Part shown: in pieces, positions 17,879-28,883 of the stretch
Numbering within the stretch: the stretch's first letter is position 1
Layout of the letters: the number at the start of each line of letters is the position of its first letter
Assembly: GCA_016290385.1 (NCBI GenBank)
Contig: JAEETO010000002.1
Span: 1-64,000 of the forward strand
Length of the DNA stretch: 64,000 nucleotides
Source of the DNA: Bacteroidales bacterium
Lineage (GTDB): Bacteria; Bacteroidota; Bacteroidia; Bacteroidales; UBA932
Reading direction: 5' to 3'
The notes under the pieces: generated by a model
The model's database searches: none
What the model was told of the DNA's origin: nothing
The model's input: only the letters and a program-made list of their open reading frames with translations
Program-made: the position numbers and the translations under genes

Positions 17879-19168
17879 TTATTGACCGTCGATGGCCGAC
17901 TGATAGACGTCGCGCACCTTTACGGCGGCGGCGTCCCATTTGAGGTTGTCCACTTCTTCGCGGCCACGCTCCGTGGCCAGGCGGGGAAGCGCCGGATAGT
18001 TGAGCAGGCCGTACATGGCGTCTGCCAGGGCATTGACATCCCAGAAGTCCACCTTGATGGCATACTTCAGGACTTCGGCCACGCCCGACTGCTTCGAGAT
18101 GATGGTCGGCACGTCGGACTTCATGGCCTCGAGCGGCGAGATGCCGAAAGGCTCGGAGACCGAAGGCATCACATACACGTCGGAGAGGGCGAACATCTTC
18201 TGCACGTCGTCGCCGCGCAGGAAGCCCGTGAAATAGAAGCGGTCGGCGATGCCGAGTTTCGCCACGTAGCGGATGCAGCGGTTCATCATGTCGCCGCTGC
18301 CCGCCATCACGAAACGGGTGTCCGGGCAGACCTTGAGCACTTTGGCGGCCGCCTCGATGAAATATTCGGGACCCTTCTGGAAGGTGATGCGGCCCAGGAA
18401 GGTGATGACCTTGTCGTGGACGCCGCGCTGCACGGAGAGTTTCTCCCGGCCGGAGAAGTCGACGGCGTTGTGGACCGTGACGACCTTGGCGGGATCGATG
18501 CCGTACTTGGTGATGACGATGTTGCGGGTCAGGTCGCTGACGGTGATGACCTTGTCGGCCTCCTGCATGCCCCGCTGCTCGATCTCGAAGACGCGGGTGT
18601 CGATGTTGTCAGCGCTGCCGCGGTCGAAAGAGGTGGCGTGGACATGGATGACCAGGGGCTTGCCGGACACGCGCTTGGCGGCGATGCCGGCGTAATAGGT
18701 CAGCCAGTCGTGGGCATGGATCACGTCGAACTGCTGCTCGGCCGCAATCGCGCCGCCTACCATGGCATAACGGGAAACCTCTTCCATGAGGTTCTTGCCG
18801 TACTTGCCGGAGAATTTGTATTTCTGGCGGAAATAGAACTTGAATTCCTCATGCTGGTTGCGCTGCTCTTCCTCGACCAGGTCGGTGAAGTCGACCGGAT
18901 CGATGTAGGGATGCAGGTTGGAGCCTACGCGCAGGAACTGGACCTTGCCCAGAAATTCTTCGATGTTGGGGTACGCATCGTACACGGCCACGTCGCTGGC
19001 GTTGATGATGCGGACGGAGCTCTGGTCTTCGTCGCCGCTGGCCGAAGGCATCACGAACAACACATCGACGCCGGCATGCGCCAGACCTTTGGTCATGCCA
19101 TAGCATGCCGTGCCCAATCCTCCCGCGATATGGGGCGGGAACTCCCAGCCGAACATCAGGACTCTCAT
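17879..19168 (-). CDS. Glycosyltransferase (glycogen/starch synthase-like GT4/GT5)
   Basis: MRVLMFGWEFPPHIAGGLGTACYGMTKGL ... VISFLGRITFQKGPEYFIEAA-type block ... VMPSVSEPFGISPLEAM. Confidence 0.85.
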   Translation of the reverse strand: MRVLMFGWEFPPHIAGGLGTACYGMTKGLAHAGVDVLFVMPSASGDEDQSSVRIINASDVAVYDAYPNIEEFLGKVQFLRVGSNLHPYIDPVDFTDLVEEEQRNQHEEFKFYFRQKYKFSGKYGKNLMEEVSRYAMVGGAIAAEQQFDVIHAHDWLTYYAGIAAKRVSGKPLVIHVHATSFDRGSADNIDTRVFEIEQRGMQEADKVITVSDLTRNIVITKYGIDPAKVVTVHNAVDFSGREKLSVQRGVHDKVITFLGRITFQKGPEYFIEAAAKVLKVCPDTRFVMAGSGDMMNRCIRYVAKLGIADRFYFTGFLRGDDVQKMFALSDVYVMPSVSEPFGISPLEAMKSDVPTIISKQSGVAEVLKYAIKVDFWDVNALADAMYGLLNYPALPRLATERGREEVDNLKWDAAAVKVRDVYQSAIDGQ

Positions 19169-21099
19169 AACGATTCCTCCTTATTTTGCTTGATCAGATA
19201 TTTCACTCGGATGATCTCCGCCACGCTGAGCGCCGAGTTGATGGCTCCGTGCGGGATGTATGGCGGATCGCCGTCGTAGATTTCGGCCACAGCGGCGATG
19301 CCATGGATGTTCAGGTCCTCCTGGAAGCCGTCGACCAGTTCCTGCGCCTTGCGCACGAACGAAGGGCCGAAGAGCTTGAAGCTGGCGTCCACATAGGCGC
19401 CCAGCAGCCAGGGACGGGTACAGCCGTTGTGGGTGGCGGTGTCACGCTCGATCTGGTTGCCGTCGTAACGGGAACGGTAGAGCGGATTCTTCGGCGACAG
19501 GGTGCGGATGCCGCGTGTGGTCACGAGTTCGCGGTCCACGGCGTGCAGGATCTCGGCCTGTACTTCTTCGGAAACGGGGCTGTAGGGCAGCGAGCAGGCA
19601 TACAACTGGTTGGGCCTCGTGAACACGTTCTGGCCCGCTTCGTCGACGTAGTCGGCCAGATGATGGCGGGCTTCCACCCAGAACAGGTTGTAGAAATTGG
19701 CTTCGATGGCGGCTTTGACTTCTGCGCAGCGCTTCGTGAAAGTACCGGCCTTGCCGAAGCAGCTCTCCATGTCGAGGGCGAAGCAGACAGCGTTGTACCA
19801 CAGACAGTTGGTCTCCACCTGATAGCCGTGGCGCTCGGTCACGGGCCTGCCGTCGACGTAGGCGTTCATCCAGCTCAGGGCAACGCCCGGTTTCTGGGCC
19901 CAGAGCAGGCCGTTCTCGTGCAGCTGTGCCTCCGGACGGCCGTCCATGTAGCTTTCGATCACCTGTTTGAGGAACTTGCCGTATTTCTTCCAGGCGCCTT
20001 CGGCGTCGCCGGTGAATTTCACCAGATGCTGGACGGCTTCCGTAAGCCGCAGCGGCGATTCGACCTGGTCGCTTCCCTTGAGGAAAGGTTTCTTCTGTTC
20101 GAGCATCAGGTCGGAGAGTATCTTCTCGAAACGTTTCACGTCGCCGTTGTTGTAGAGCGTCAGGCCCGGCAGGGCGATGCAGGTCTCGCGCATGCCACCC
20201 ATCTCGTGCCACGAGAAACCGGTGCAGATGCGGGAGAGCGGGCCCTTTTCAGCGAAGAGCTGTTCGGCGGCAGCCTTCAGGCAGTCGTCGTAATTGTCGC
20301 GCGGCATACGGCGCTTGGCCTCCCGGGTGAACTGCGCCTTGAGGTTGCGGTGTGAGACCGGCTCGGTGGAAGCGGAGAAGACGATGCTCTCTCCCTTTTC
20401 CAGCGGAAGCTCGAAGAAGCCCGGCACGAGCAGGTCTTCCTGGCAGTCGAAGCCGCGGCGGTATTCCTCCTTGTAAACGATATTCTTGTACCAGTCCGGT
20501 GCGTGGACATAGTCGCTTTTCTTGGAAATCTGGAGATGGAGGCGCGGGAAACCCTTGTAGAGGCAGAACGATACGCCGCCCTCTTCGGGACGGTAGTGCG
20601 TGTCTGCGTCGGGATTGGCCACGGTCAGTGCGTGGATGCTGCGGAAGGCCAGATACGGTTTCAGGCGCAGCACGGTGTGGGAATGGGCGTCGAGCAGGGT
20701 GTAGCGGATCAGCAGCTGGCCGGCTCCCACCACGAAAAGGATTTCTTTCTTGAAAAGCATGCCGCCCACCCGGTAGGTGATCACCGGATAGGGGTCCATT
20801 TCAAAATCAACGATGTACTTGTGTCCGCGGGGTTCGTAGATGTCTCCGTAGCAGTGGATGCCCAGGTTGAAAGGCATGCCGTGCTGCAGCAGCGTTTCGT
20901 CGAGTGCCGACAGGAGCATGTAGCGGTGACCGCCGAAACGGTCGATCGGAACTGCCATCAGGCCGTGATACTTCCGGGTGTTGCACCCCACGATGGTCGT
21001 GTTGCAGTAGCCGCCCGCCCGGTTGGTGGCAAGCAGTTCCCGCTTGAGGGAGTATTCGAGATTCACGAGCTCCGCTTTGTTGAATTGCAAATAAGCCAT
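19165..21099 (-). CDS. Glycogen debranching enzyme
   Basis: MAYLQFNKAELVNLEYSLKRELLATNRAGGYCNTTIVGCNTRKYHGLMAVP; C-terminal NGCTRPWLLGAYVDA. Start moved to 21099. Confidence 0.85.
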   Translation of the reverse strand: MAYLQFNKAELVNLEYSLKRELLATNRAGGYCNTTIVGCNTRKYHGLMAVPIDRFGGHRYMLLSALDETLLQHGMPFNLGIHCYGDIYEPRGHKYIVDFEMDPYPVITYRVGGMLFKKEILFVVGAGQLLIRYTLLDAHSHTVLRLKPYLAFRSIHALTVANPDADTHYRPEEGGVSFCLYKGFPRLHLQISKKSDYVHAPDWYKNIVYKEEYRRGFDCQEDLLVPGFFELPLEKGESIVFSASTEPVSHRNLKAQFTREAKRRMPRDNYDDCLKAAAEQLFAEKGPLSRICTGFSWHEMGGMRETCIALPGLTLYNNGDVKRFEKILSDLMLEQKKPFLKGSDQVESPLRLTEAVQHLVKFTGDAEGAWKKYGKFLKQVIESYMDGRPEAQLHENGLLWAQKPGVALSWMNAYVDGRPVTERHGYQVETNCLWYNAVCFALDMESCFGKAGTFTKRCAEVKAAIEANFYNLFWVEARHHLADYVDEAGQNVFTRPNQLYACSLPYSPVSEEVQAEILHAVDRELVTTRGIRTLSPKNPLYRSRYDGNQIERDTATHNGCTRPWLLGAYVDASFKLFGPSFVRKAQELVDGFQEDLNIHGIAAVAEIYDGDPPYIPHGAINSALSVAEIIRVKYLIKQNKEESL

Positions 21100-21168
21100 G
21101 GTCTCACAGATATGTTTAATCGCGCAAAGGTACAAAAAAGAATTAAATCACACTTATTTATAATAATC

Positions 21169-23142
21169 TTATCTCTTTTTCAGCACTTGTACGGTACGGC
21201 TCGGGAGATATAGATAGAGCGTGTCCGCATCCCCTTCCCGGACCGTCTGATGGCCCTGCTTGGGATCATTGCGGGAGAAGCCGCCGAATTCGGGCGCATC
21301 GCTGTCGAGCAACAGTTCATAGCTGCCTGCCGGCACGCCGAAACCATAGTTGTCGAAGGAGAATTCGGGATTGAAATTGAAAGCGAAGACCAGGCCGGCG
21401 CGCTCGAGAAGCAGCACTTTCTTCTCCTCGTCGCAGCGCAGGCAGCGGGCCGGAGAGGCCAGCAGCGCGTTCTCGCGGGCCAGCTTCAGCATGGCCTGCT
21501 CAAAGCGCCAGAGACCGTGGTAACGCAGGGCGGGATTGTCGACGAGCGACCACTGCCGGCGGGCGTAGAAGAACGACCAGTCGTTGCCTTCACGCGGGAA
21601 ATCGATCCATTCGGGATGGCCGAATTCGTTGCCCATGAAGGTCAGGTAGCCGTCGCCGGCCGTGGCCAGGGTCACCAGCCGGATCATCTTGTGCAGGGCG
21701 ATGCCGCGGTCGATGATCAGGTTTTGTGAACCGATGTTCATGTTCCAGTACATTTCCTTGTCGATGAGGCGGAAAATGATGGTCTTGTCGCCCACCAGCG
21801 CCTGGTCGTGGCATTCGGCATAGCTGATGGTCCGCTCGTCGGCGCGCTTGCCGGAGAGTTCATGCCAGATCTCGCCCATGCTCCAGTCCCAGTCGCCGCG
21901 CTCCTTGATCCACTTGATCCAGTGATCGGCGATGCCCATGCTCATGCGGTAGTCGAAGCCGATGCCGCCTTCGGCGATGGGCGCCGCCAGGCCGGGCATG
22001 CCCGACATGTCCTCGGCGATGGTGAAAGCGTTGGGGTTCAACTCTTTGACCAAAATGTTGGCCAGGCCCAGATAAGTGATGGCATCGCCGTCCTGTCCGC
22101 CGTCGAAATAGCAGCCGTAGTTCGTGAAATCACGTTCCAAGCCGTGGTCGTAGTAAAGCATGCTGGTCACGCCGTCGAAGCGGAAGCCGTCGAGGCAGTA
22201 TTCCTCCATCCAGTATTTGAGGTTCGACAGCAGGAAATGGATGGTCTGGCCCTTGCCGTAGTCGAAGCAGCGCGAACCCCAGGCGGGATGCTGTCCGCGG
22301 GGGCCTTCGTGGAAGTAGGTCGTATAGGAGCCGTCGAGGCGGCTGAGGCCTTCCACTTCGTTGCTCACGGCATGGCTGTGGACTACGTCCATGATCACGG
22401 CGATGCCGGCCTGGTGGGCTGCGTCGACCAGTGCCTTGAACTCCTCGGGCGTGCCGAAGCGGCTGCTCAGGGCGAAGAAACTGGACACCTGGTAACCGAA
22501 GCTCCCGTAGTAGGGATGCTCCTGCAGTGCCATGATCTGCAGCGTGTTGTAACCTGTCTCGATGACGCGCGGAAGGACGTTCTCCCGGAACTCGGTGAAG
22601 GAGCCCACTTTCTGCTCTTCGGTGCTCATGCCGATATGGGTCTCGTAGATGAGCGGATTGTCAATCTTCGGGCCGCGTTTCTTGCGCCAGCGATAGGGTT
22701 TCAGCGGCTCCCACACCTGGGCGCAGAACACTTTGGTCACTGGATCCTGGATGCAACGGGTGGCATAGGCAGGAATACGTTCTCCCCCGCCGCCGGGCCA
22801 TTCGACGAACCATTTGTATCGGTCGCCGTGGACAATCTTTTCACCGGGGACACGCAGTTCCCAGTTGCCGCCGCCCACAGGCTGAAGGGCCCATTCATTG
22901 CTGCGGCGCCAGCCGTTGAAGTCGCCGGTCAGGTAGATCTTGGAAGCATTGGGCGCCCACTCGCGGAACACCCAGTCGCCATTTTCGCGGTGCAGGCAAT
23001 AATACATGGCGCCGTTGATGGCTCGTTTCAGGGGTTTCAATTTGCCCGCAATGGACTCTTTCACACGCAGGATCTGCTGGTTGCGTCCTTCGACGGCATC
23101 CTTGTAGGGCGCCAGCCACGGGTCTTTTTCGTAAATCTTCAT
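21169..23142 (-). CDS. glgB: 1,4-alpha-glucan branching enzyme
   Basis: GH13 blocks DVVHSHAVSNEVEGL, GFRFDGVTSMLYYDHG, TIAEDMSGMPGLAAP, TFMGNEFGHPEW. Confidence 0.92.
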   Translation of the reverse strand: MKIYEKDPWLAPYKDAVEGRNQQILRVKESIAGKLKPLKRAINGAMYYCLHRENGDWVFREWAPNASKIYLTGDFNGWRRSNEWALQPVGGGNWELRVPGEKIVHGDRYKWFVEWPGGGGERIPAYATRCIQDPVTKVFCAQVWEPLKPYRWRKKRGPKIDNPLIYETHIGMSTEEQKVGSFTEFRENVLPRVIETGYNTLQIMALQEHPYYGSFGYQVSSFFALSSRFGTPEEFKALVDAAHQAGIAVIMDVVHSHAVSNEVEGLSRLDGSYTTYFHEGPRGQHPAWGSRCFDYGKGQTIHFLLSNLKYWMEEYCLDGFRFDGVTSMLYYDHGLERDFTNYGCYFDGGQDGDAITYLGLANILVKELNPNAFTIAEDMSGMPGLAAPIAEGGIGFDYRMSMGIADHWIKWIKERGDWDWSMGEIWHELSGKRADERTISYAECHDQALVGDKTIIFRLIDKEMYWNMNIGSQNLIIDRGIALHKMIRLVTLATAGDGYLTFMGNEFGHPEWIDFPREGNDWSFFYARRQWSLVDNPALRYHGLWRFEQAMLKLARENALLASPARCLRCDEEKKVLLLERAGLVFAFNFNPEFSFDNYGFGVPAGSYELLLDSDAPEFGGFSRNDPKQGHQTVREGDADTLYLYLPSRTVQVLKKR

Positions 23143-23157
23143 CGTATGCTGTTTATT

Positions 23158-23355
23158 TTACTTTTCCGTCTTCATCAGTTCCTCGATGGCTTCCTGGTTG
23201 CCCTGGATATAGGCCCGGCACCACCTGATCAGCTCCATCGCCTTCTTCACATCCTCCCCGATCGCGGTCAGATCCCGCTCCGGATCCTCGATCTTCTTCA
23301 CCAAAGCCTCCAGCTCGGCGTACACTTCTTCGTATTTCTTTTCTTTTTCCATCAT
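23158..23355 (-). CDS. xseB: Exodeoxyribonuclease VII small subunit
   Basis: 65 aa, YAELEALVKKIEDPERDLTAIGEDVKKAMELIRWCRAYI, adjacent to xseA. Confidence 0.85.
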   Translation of the reverse strand: MMEKEKKYEEVYAELEALVKKIEDPERDLTAIGEDVKKAMELIRWCRAYIQGNQEAIEELMKTEK

Positions 23356-23374
23356 TTCAAGGTTTTAAAGATAA

Positions 23375-24562
23375 TCATTTCCTGCGAATTTCGGAAACTT
23401 CGGCGTCGACGATGCCGTCTCGGAACATGACGGAAAGGCGGTCACCGGGGGTGAAGGCGGCGGCGGTGGCGGCGCGGCGGCCGTTCTTGAGAGCGATCAG
23501 GAAGCCGCGGTCGAGGGCGCGCCGGGGATCGATGGCATCGAGGCGGCGTTCGAGCAGGTCGAGCTGGTGGCGGGCTTCGGCGTGGCGGTCGGAGACCGCA
23601 TGTTCGATGCGCAGACGCAGCGCATCGAGCACACTTGACTGCGCCATGGCATGGGTGAGGACAGCCAGGTGCAGGCGCTGGACCAGCGTGTCGAGCTGCC
23701 AGGCCTCGGCCGCGAAGCGGTCGAGGAGCCAGTCGGCCAGGGCCGTGGGCGTTTTCACGTGGGTATGGGCGACCATGTCGATGACGTGATAATCATGGTC
23801 GTGACCGATGGCCGTCAGCACCGGCAGAGGGAACTGGGCCACGTTGACCGCCAGGTCGTAATCGTCGAAACAAACCAGATCCATCGCGCCGCCGCCACCC
23901 CGCAGGATGAGCACGGCATCGAAAGCATCTTCTTCAGCCGCCACGGCATCGAGCGCCGCGATGATGCTCGCCGGAGCGGCGTCGCCCTGCATCAGCGCCG
24001 GGAAGAGCCGCAACTCGAAACGGAAGCCGTATTCATTGCCGGAGAGCTGGCGCTGGAAATCGCGCCAGCCCGCCGCCGTCTCGCTGGTGATGACAGCCAG
24101 GCGCCGGGGCAGCAGCGGGAGCTCGAGCTGGGCGTTCATGCCGAACATCCCTTCTGCCTCCAGCCGGGCGATGGTCCGCTGGCGGGCCAGTTCCAAATCG
24201 CCCACCGTGAAGGAAGGGTCGATGTCGTAGATCACCAGAGACAGACCGTAGAGCACCGAGTAGCTGACCTGCACCCGGACCAGCACCCGCATGCCCACCT
24301 GCAGCGGACGACCCGTCTGCGTCTCGAAATACGGGCGTATCATCCGCCAGGAAGAGGCCCATACGACGGCGGAAGCCTTGGCCAGCAGCGCATTGGAATC
24401 CGGGTCCTTTTCCACCAGCGTAAGGTAGCAGTGCCCCGAGGGATGCTGCTTCAGTTCACTGATCTCGGCCTGCAGCCAGACCGGCTCGAAGAAGGTCTCT
24501 TCGAGCCGCTTTTTCACTTGCTCCTGCAAGGCAAGCAGACCCAGCGGATTGTTCGTTTCCAT
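23375..24562 (-). CDS. xseA: Exodeoxyribonuclease VII large subunit
   Basis: N-terminal OB fold and AVITSETAAGWRDFQRQL, DAVLILRGGGGAMDLVCFDDYDLA, PVLTAIGHDHDYHVIDMVAHTHVKTPTA. Confidence 0.93.
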   Translation of the reverse strand: METNNPLGLLALQEQVKKRLEETFFEPVWLQAEISELKQHPSGHCYLTLVEKDPDSNALLAKASAVVWASSWRMIRPYFETQTGRPLQVGMRVLVRVQVSYSVLYGLSLVIYDIDPSFTVGDLELARQRTIARLEAEGMFGMNAQLELPLLPRRLAVITSETAAGWRDFQRQLSGNEYGFRFELRLFPALMQGDAAPASIIAALDAVAAEEDAFDAVLILRGGGGAMDLVCFDDYDLAVNVAQFPLPVLTAIGHDHDYHVIDMVAHTHVKTPTALADWLLDRFAAEAWQLDTLVQRLHLAVLTHAMAQSSVLDALRLRIEHAVSDRHAEARHQLDLLERRLDAIDPRRALDRGFLIALKNGRRAATAAAFTPGDRLSVMFRDGIVDAEVSEIRRK

Positions 24563-24598
24563 GTTGACAAATATACGAATTAATTCCGCAAAATTTCG

Positions 24599-24606
24599 TA
24601 TTTTTG
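24599..24606 (+). promoter_or_regulatory. -7 element TATTTTTG for engB; a divergent TATATTTG (24568-24575, minus) faces xseA
   Basis: TAnnTTTG matches on both strands in the 65-bp divergent intergenic. Confidence 0.5.
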
Positions 24607-24627
24607 CAGAACCAATTTTCCGTATCC

Positions 24628-25224
24628 ATGATCATCAAGCAGGCCCTCTTTGCCGGAAGCAGCCAGCGCACGGACCAGAAGCCGAAAATCCGCCATCCGG
24701 AATTCGCCTTCATCGGACGGAGCAACGTCGGAAAATCCTCCCTGATCAATCGCCTCTGTGGTATCAACGGGCTGGCCCACACCTCTTCCACCCCCGGCAA
24801 AACACAGCTTGTCAACCATTTTTTGATCAACGACGCATGGTATCTCGTGGACCTGCCCGGCTACGGCTATGCCCGCATGGGCAAGAAGGGACGCGAGAAG
24901 TTGCAGGAAATCATCAGCGACTACATCCTCCACAGCGAGGAGATGGTGCTGCTCTTCGTGCTGCTTGACGCCCGGCACGACCTCCAGCAGATCGACCGTG
25001 ACTTCATCACGGAACTCGGCGCAGAAGGCATCCCCTTCGCCCTGATTTATACCAAATGCGACAAACTGGGCCCCGTCGCGCTCAAGACGCAGGTGGAACG
25101 CAACGCCGAAGTGCTGCGCGAGACCTGGGAAGAACTTCCGCCCACCTTCTGCAGTTCCGCCGAAACCGGGGCGGGACGCGACGAAATCCTGCAATACATC
25201 GAATCCATCCTTAACACACTATAA
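24628..25224 (+). CDS. engB: Ribosome biogenesis GTPase EngB (YsxC/YihA)
   Basis: FAFIGRSNVGKSSLINRLCG ... TPGKTQLVNHF ... DLPGYGYARMGKKGREK. Confidence 0.93.
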   Translation: MIIKQALFAGSSQRTDQKPKIRHPEFAFIGRSNVGKSSLINRLCGINGLAHTSSTPGKTQLVNHFLINDAWYLVDLPGYGYARMGKKGREKLQEIISDYILHSEEMVLLFVLLDARHDLQQIDRDFITELGAEGIPFALIYTKCDKLGPVALKTQVERNAEVLRETWEELPPTFCSSAETGAGRDEILQYIESILNTL

Positions 25225-25241
25225 TAAACTCCTCGACTTCC

Positions 25242-26192
25242 ATGGAAGAATACGATCACAAACTGAAGATTTTCGCCTGCAAGAATTCCCATGCGTTTGC
25301 AGAGCAGATTGCGAAGCATCTCAACACCACGCTCGGAGACTCCGAACTGACCGTCTTCAGCGACGGTGAATTCCAGCCGCAATTCACCGAGAGCGTGCGC
25401 GGCGCCACAGTGTTCATCGTCCAGAGCACCAATCCGCCGGCCGACAATCTCTTCGAACTGTTGCTGATGATCGACGCTGCCCGCCGGGCTTCCGCCTACA
25501 AGGTGATTGCCGTGATCCCCTACTTCGGCTGGGCCCGCCAGGACCGCAAGGACCGCCCGCGCGTTTCCATCGCTTCCAAGCTCGTGGCCAACATGCTGAC
25601 TGCCGCCGGCTGCGACCGCGTGATGACCTGCGAACTGCACGCCGCCCAGATCCAGGGCTTCTTCGACATTCCCGTCGACCACCTGTGGGCCACTTCCATC
25701 TTCATTCCGTATATCAAGGCGATGAACCTCGACAACCTGTCGATCGCCTCGCCGGACATGGGCGGCGCCAAGAAGGCCAACGTCTATGCCAAGCACCTCA
25801 ACGCCCCGCTGATCATCTGCCACAAGGACCGCACGAAAGCCAACGTGATCGGCACCATGACCGCCATCGGCGAAATCGAAGGCCGCAACGTCGTGATCGT
25901 CGACGACATGGTAGACACCGCCGGCACCATCACCAAGTGCGCCGACGTGCTGAAGGAACGCGGCGCCCTGAGCGTCCGTGCCGTCTGCACCCATCCGATC
26001 CTCTCGGGCCCGGCCTACGACCGCATCAACGCTTCCCCTATCCAGGAATTCCTCGTCGCCGATACCGTTCCCCTCAAGCCGGACAAGGACAACTCCAAGT
26101 TCACCGTCCTGTCGATGACCGAACTGTTCGCCAACGTGATCGACCGCATCTATCACAACGAGCCGGTCAGCGACATGTTCATCCGCAGCTAG
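25242..26192 (+). CDS. prs: Ribose-phosphate pyrophosphokinase
   Basis: KIFACKNSHAFAEQIAKHL..., PYFGWARQDRKDRPRVSIASKLVANMLTAAG, VVIVDDMVDTAGTITK. Confidence 0.95.
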   Translation: MEEYDHKLKIFACKNSHAFAEQIAKHLNTTLGDSELTVFSDGEFQPQFTESVRGATVFIVQSTNPPADNLFELLLMIDAARRASAYKVIAVIPYFGWARQDRKDRPRVSIASKLVANMLTAAGCDRVMTCELHAAQIQGFFDIPVDHLWATSIFIPYIKAMNLDNLSIASPDMGGAKKANVYAKHLNAPLIICHKDRTKANVIGTMTAIGEIEGRNVVIVDDMVDTAGTITKCADVLKERGALSVRAVCTHPILSGPAYDRINASPIQEFLVADTVPLKPDKDNSKFTVLSMTELFANVIDRIYHNEPVSDMFIRS

Positions 26193-26195
26193 GCC

Positions 26196-27041
26196 ATGAT
26201 CCTCGAACCCCAACTCCCGATCGAGAGCGTCCACGGACGGCTTGTCGGCAAGATCCGCGATTATTTTGCCGGCGCCGGCATGAAACGGGCCGTGCTGGGC
26301 CTTTCCGGCGGCATCGATTCCGCCCTCGTGGCCGCCCTGGGCGTCGATGCCCTCGGTGCAGAGAACGTCCATGGTATCCTGATGCCTTCGGCATTTTCAA
26401 CGGAAGGGTCCGTGGCCGATTCCATCGCGCTGGCCCGGAACCTCGGCATCAGCTACGACATCGTTCCCATCGGCTCCATCTACGACAAAGCCATGGAAGC
26501 CATGGCGGCATTTTTCACGGACGGCCAGTGGAGCGTGGCGCAGGAAAACCTGCAGGCCCGCATCCGCGGCGCCATCCTGATGACCTGGTCGAACCGTTTC
26601 AACGCGCTGCTGCTCAACACCTCGAACAAGAGTGAACTCTTCACGGGCTACGGCACCCTCTACGGCGACCTCTGCGGTGCCATCATGGTGATCGCCGACC
26701 TCTACAAAGTGCAGGTCTATGAGCTTTCGCACTACGTGAACCGCCTCCATGGAAAAGAAGTGATCCCCGAAGCCATCCTCACGAAGGCGCCCTCCGCCGA
26801 ACTGCGACCGAACCAGAAAGACACCGACTCACTGCCGGCCTACGAACTGCTCGACCCCGTGCTCCACGCCCTGTGCGAAGAAGAACTCACCCCGGAGGAA
26901 GTCGTGGCCCGCGGCACCGATGCCGCCCTGGTCGAACGCATCGTCCGCCTCAAGCGCGGCGCCGCCTTCAAGGTCATGCAGATTCCGCCTGTCCTGACTG
27001 TGGGCGGTCACCCGGTCGTACCGCCGTTCAAACAGCTCTAA
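26196..27041 (+). CDS. nadE: NAD+ synthase (ammonia-dependent type)
   Basis: GLSGGIDSALVAALGVDALG, NTSNKSELFTGYGTLYGDLCGAI, no glutaminase domain. Confidence 0.92.
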   Translation: MILEPQLPIESVHGRLVGKIRDYFAGAGMKRAVLGLSGGIDSALVAALGVDALGAENVHGILMPSAFSTEGSVADSIALARNLGISYDIVPIGSIYDKAMEAMAAFFTDGQWSVAQENLQARIRGAILMTWSNRFNALLLNTSNKSELFTGYGTLYGDLCGAIMVIADLYKVQVYELSHYVNRLHGKEVIPEAILTKAPSAELRPNQKDTDSLPAYELLDPVLHALCEEELTPEEVVARGTDAALVERIVRLKRGAAFKVMQIPPVLTVGGHPVVPPFKQL

Positions 27042-27047
27042 AGTACG

Positions 27048-27338
27048 ATGAAAGTATTTCTCCTGGCAGTCCTGCTTCTGGCACTCGCTGTCACCGGTCT
27101 GGCCGTCACCATCCTGGTGAAGAAAGACGGCAAGTTCCCCGACGGCGAAATCGCCCACAACAAGGCACTTCGCAAGCAGGGTATTATCTGTGCCAAGGAG
27201 GAAGAATTGCGCCTTTGGCGCAAACGCAACCCGCAGGCCGCAGCGGCGGGCGGGCGTCCCGACGCCTGCCCCGCCGGCGGCTGCGACGGCTGCGCCTATT
27301 TTGAAACCGAAACTACGAAAAACACAAGATCATGTTAG
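27048..27338 (+). CDS. Small TM-anchored Cys-rich protein
   Basis: One N-terminal TM (FLLAVLLLALAVTGLAVTILV) and C-terminal DACPAGGCDGCAYF; 4-nt-scale spacing with neighbours. Confidence 0.6.
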   Translation: MKVFLLAVLLLALAVTGLAVTILVKKDGKFPDGEIAHNKALRKQGIICAKEEELRLWRKRNPQAAAAGGRPDACPAGGCDGCAYFETETTKNTRSC

Positions 27339-28128
27339 TCAATACCGTCATCAAGGACCGCATCTGCTATGTGGAGATGCAGAATGCCGATCATTTCAAC
27401 TGCCTGAGTGCCGAAATGTGCAAAGAACTGGCCGAAGGTGTCACGGAAGGTTACCGCAAGGAATGCGTCGGCATCGTCATCAAGGCCCAGTGCAACAAGG
27501 GCGTCTGGAGCGCCGGCCACGATATCCGGGAACTGCCCCAGGACGGGGAAGACCCGCTGGCCTACGACGTCCCGATGGAACGGCTGCTGCGCAGCGTCCA
27601 GGACGTCCCCATCCCGGTCATCGCCTGCGTGAGCGGCACGGTCTGGGGCGGTGCCTGCGACCTCTGCCTGTCGTGCGACATGATCGTGAGCACCGACAAC
27701 GCCACCTTCGCCATCACGCCCGCCAAGATCGGCATCCCCTACAACGCCTCGGGCATCATCCACTTCATCAACCAGCTGGGTATCAACAAGGCCCGTGAGA
27801 TGTTCTTCCTGGCCCAGCCTATCACCGCCCACGACGCGCTGAACGTGGGCCTGATCAACCGCATCGCCACGGCGGAAGAGTTGGACAAAGTGCTGGAGGA
27901 ACAGTTCCTGACGCCGCTGCGCCGCAACAGTGTGATGAGCATCAGCGCCATCAAGCGCCAGTTCCGCGCGCTGAGCAAGGCAGCCAACGTCATGCCCTCG
28001 GAAACCTTCGAGCGCATCAACGTCTACCGCACCAAGGTCTACCAGGGTGCCGACTACCTGGAAGGCATCCGTTCCTTCCTGGAGAAGCGCACGCCCGAAT
28101 ACAAGGGAAAAGCTTCAGATTTGGACGA

Positions 28129-28132
<4 letters not shown>
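27332..28132 (+). CDS. scpB: Methylmalonyl-CoA decarboxylase (enoyl-CoA hydratase family)
   Basis: WSAGHDIRELPQDGEDPLAYDVPMERLLR, GTVWGGACDLCLSCDMIVSTDNATFAITPAKIGIPYNASG. Confidence 0.82.
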
Positions 28133-28881
<749 letters not shown>

Positions 28882-28883
28882 CG

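Noticed and set aside
21808-23430. Long plus-strand ORF (540 aa) antisense to glgB
   Set aside because: GC-rich shadow ORF opposite a clearly conserved enzyme; low-complexity translation (Gly/Ala/Val/His rich) without recognisable motifs. Same reasoning for 17882-19279, 19186-20355, 38185-39939, 40367-41854, 41867-42940, 42817-44514, 44333-45820, 35184-36401, 30648-32021, 29121-30590, 16200-17849, 58138-59400 and 54570-55964.
25685-26635. 316-aa plus-strand ORF overlapping prs and nadE
   Set aside because: Arg/His/Pro-rich frame-shifted translation of two well-conserved genes; no independent support.
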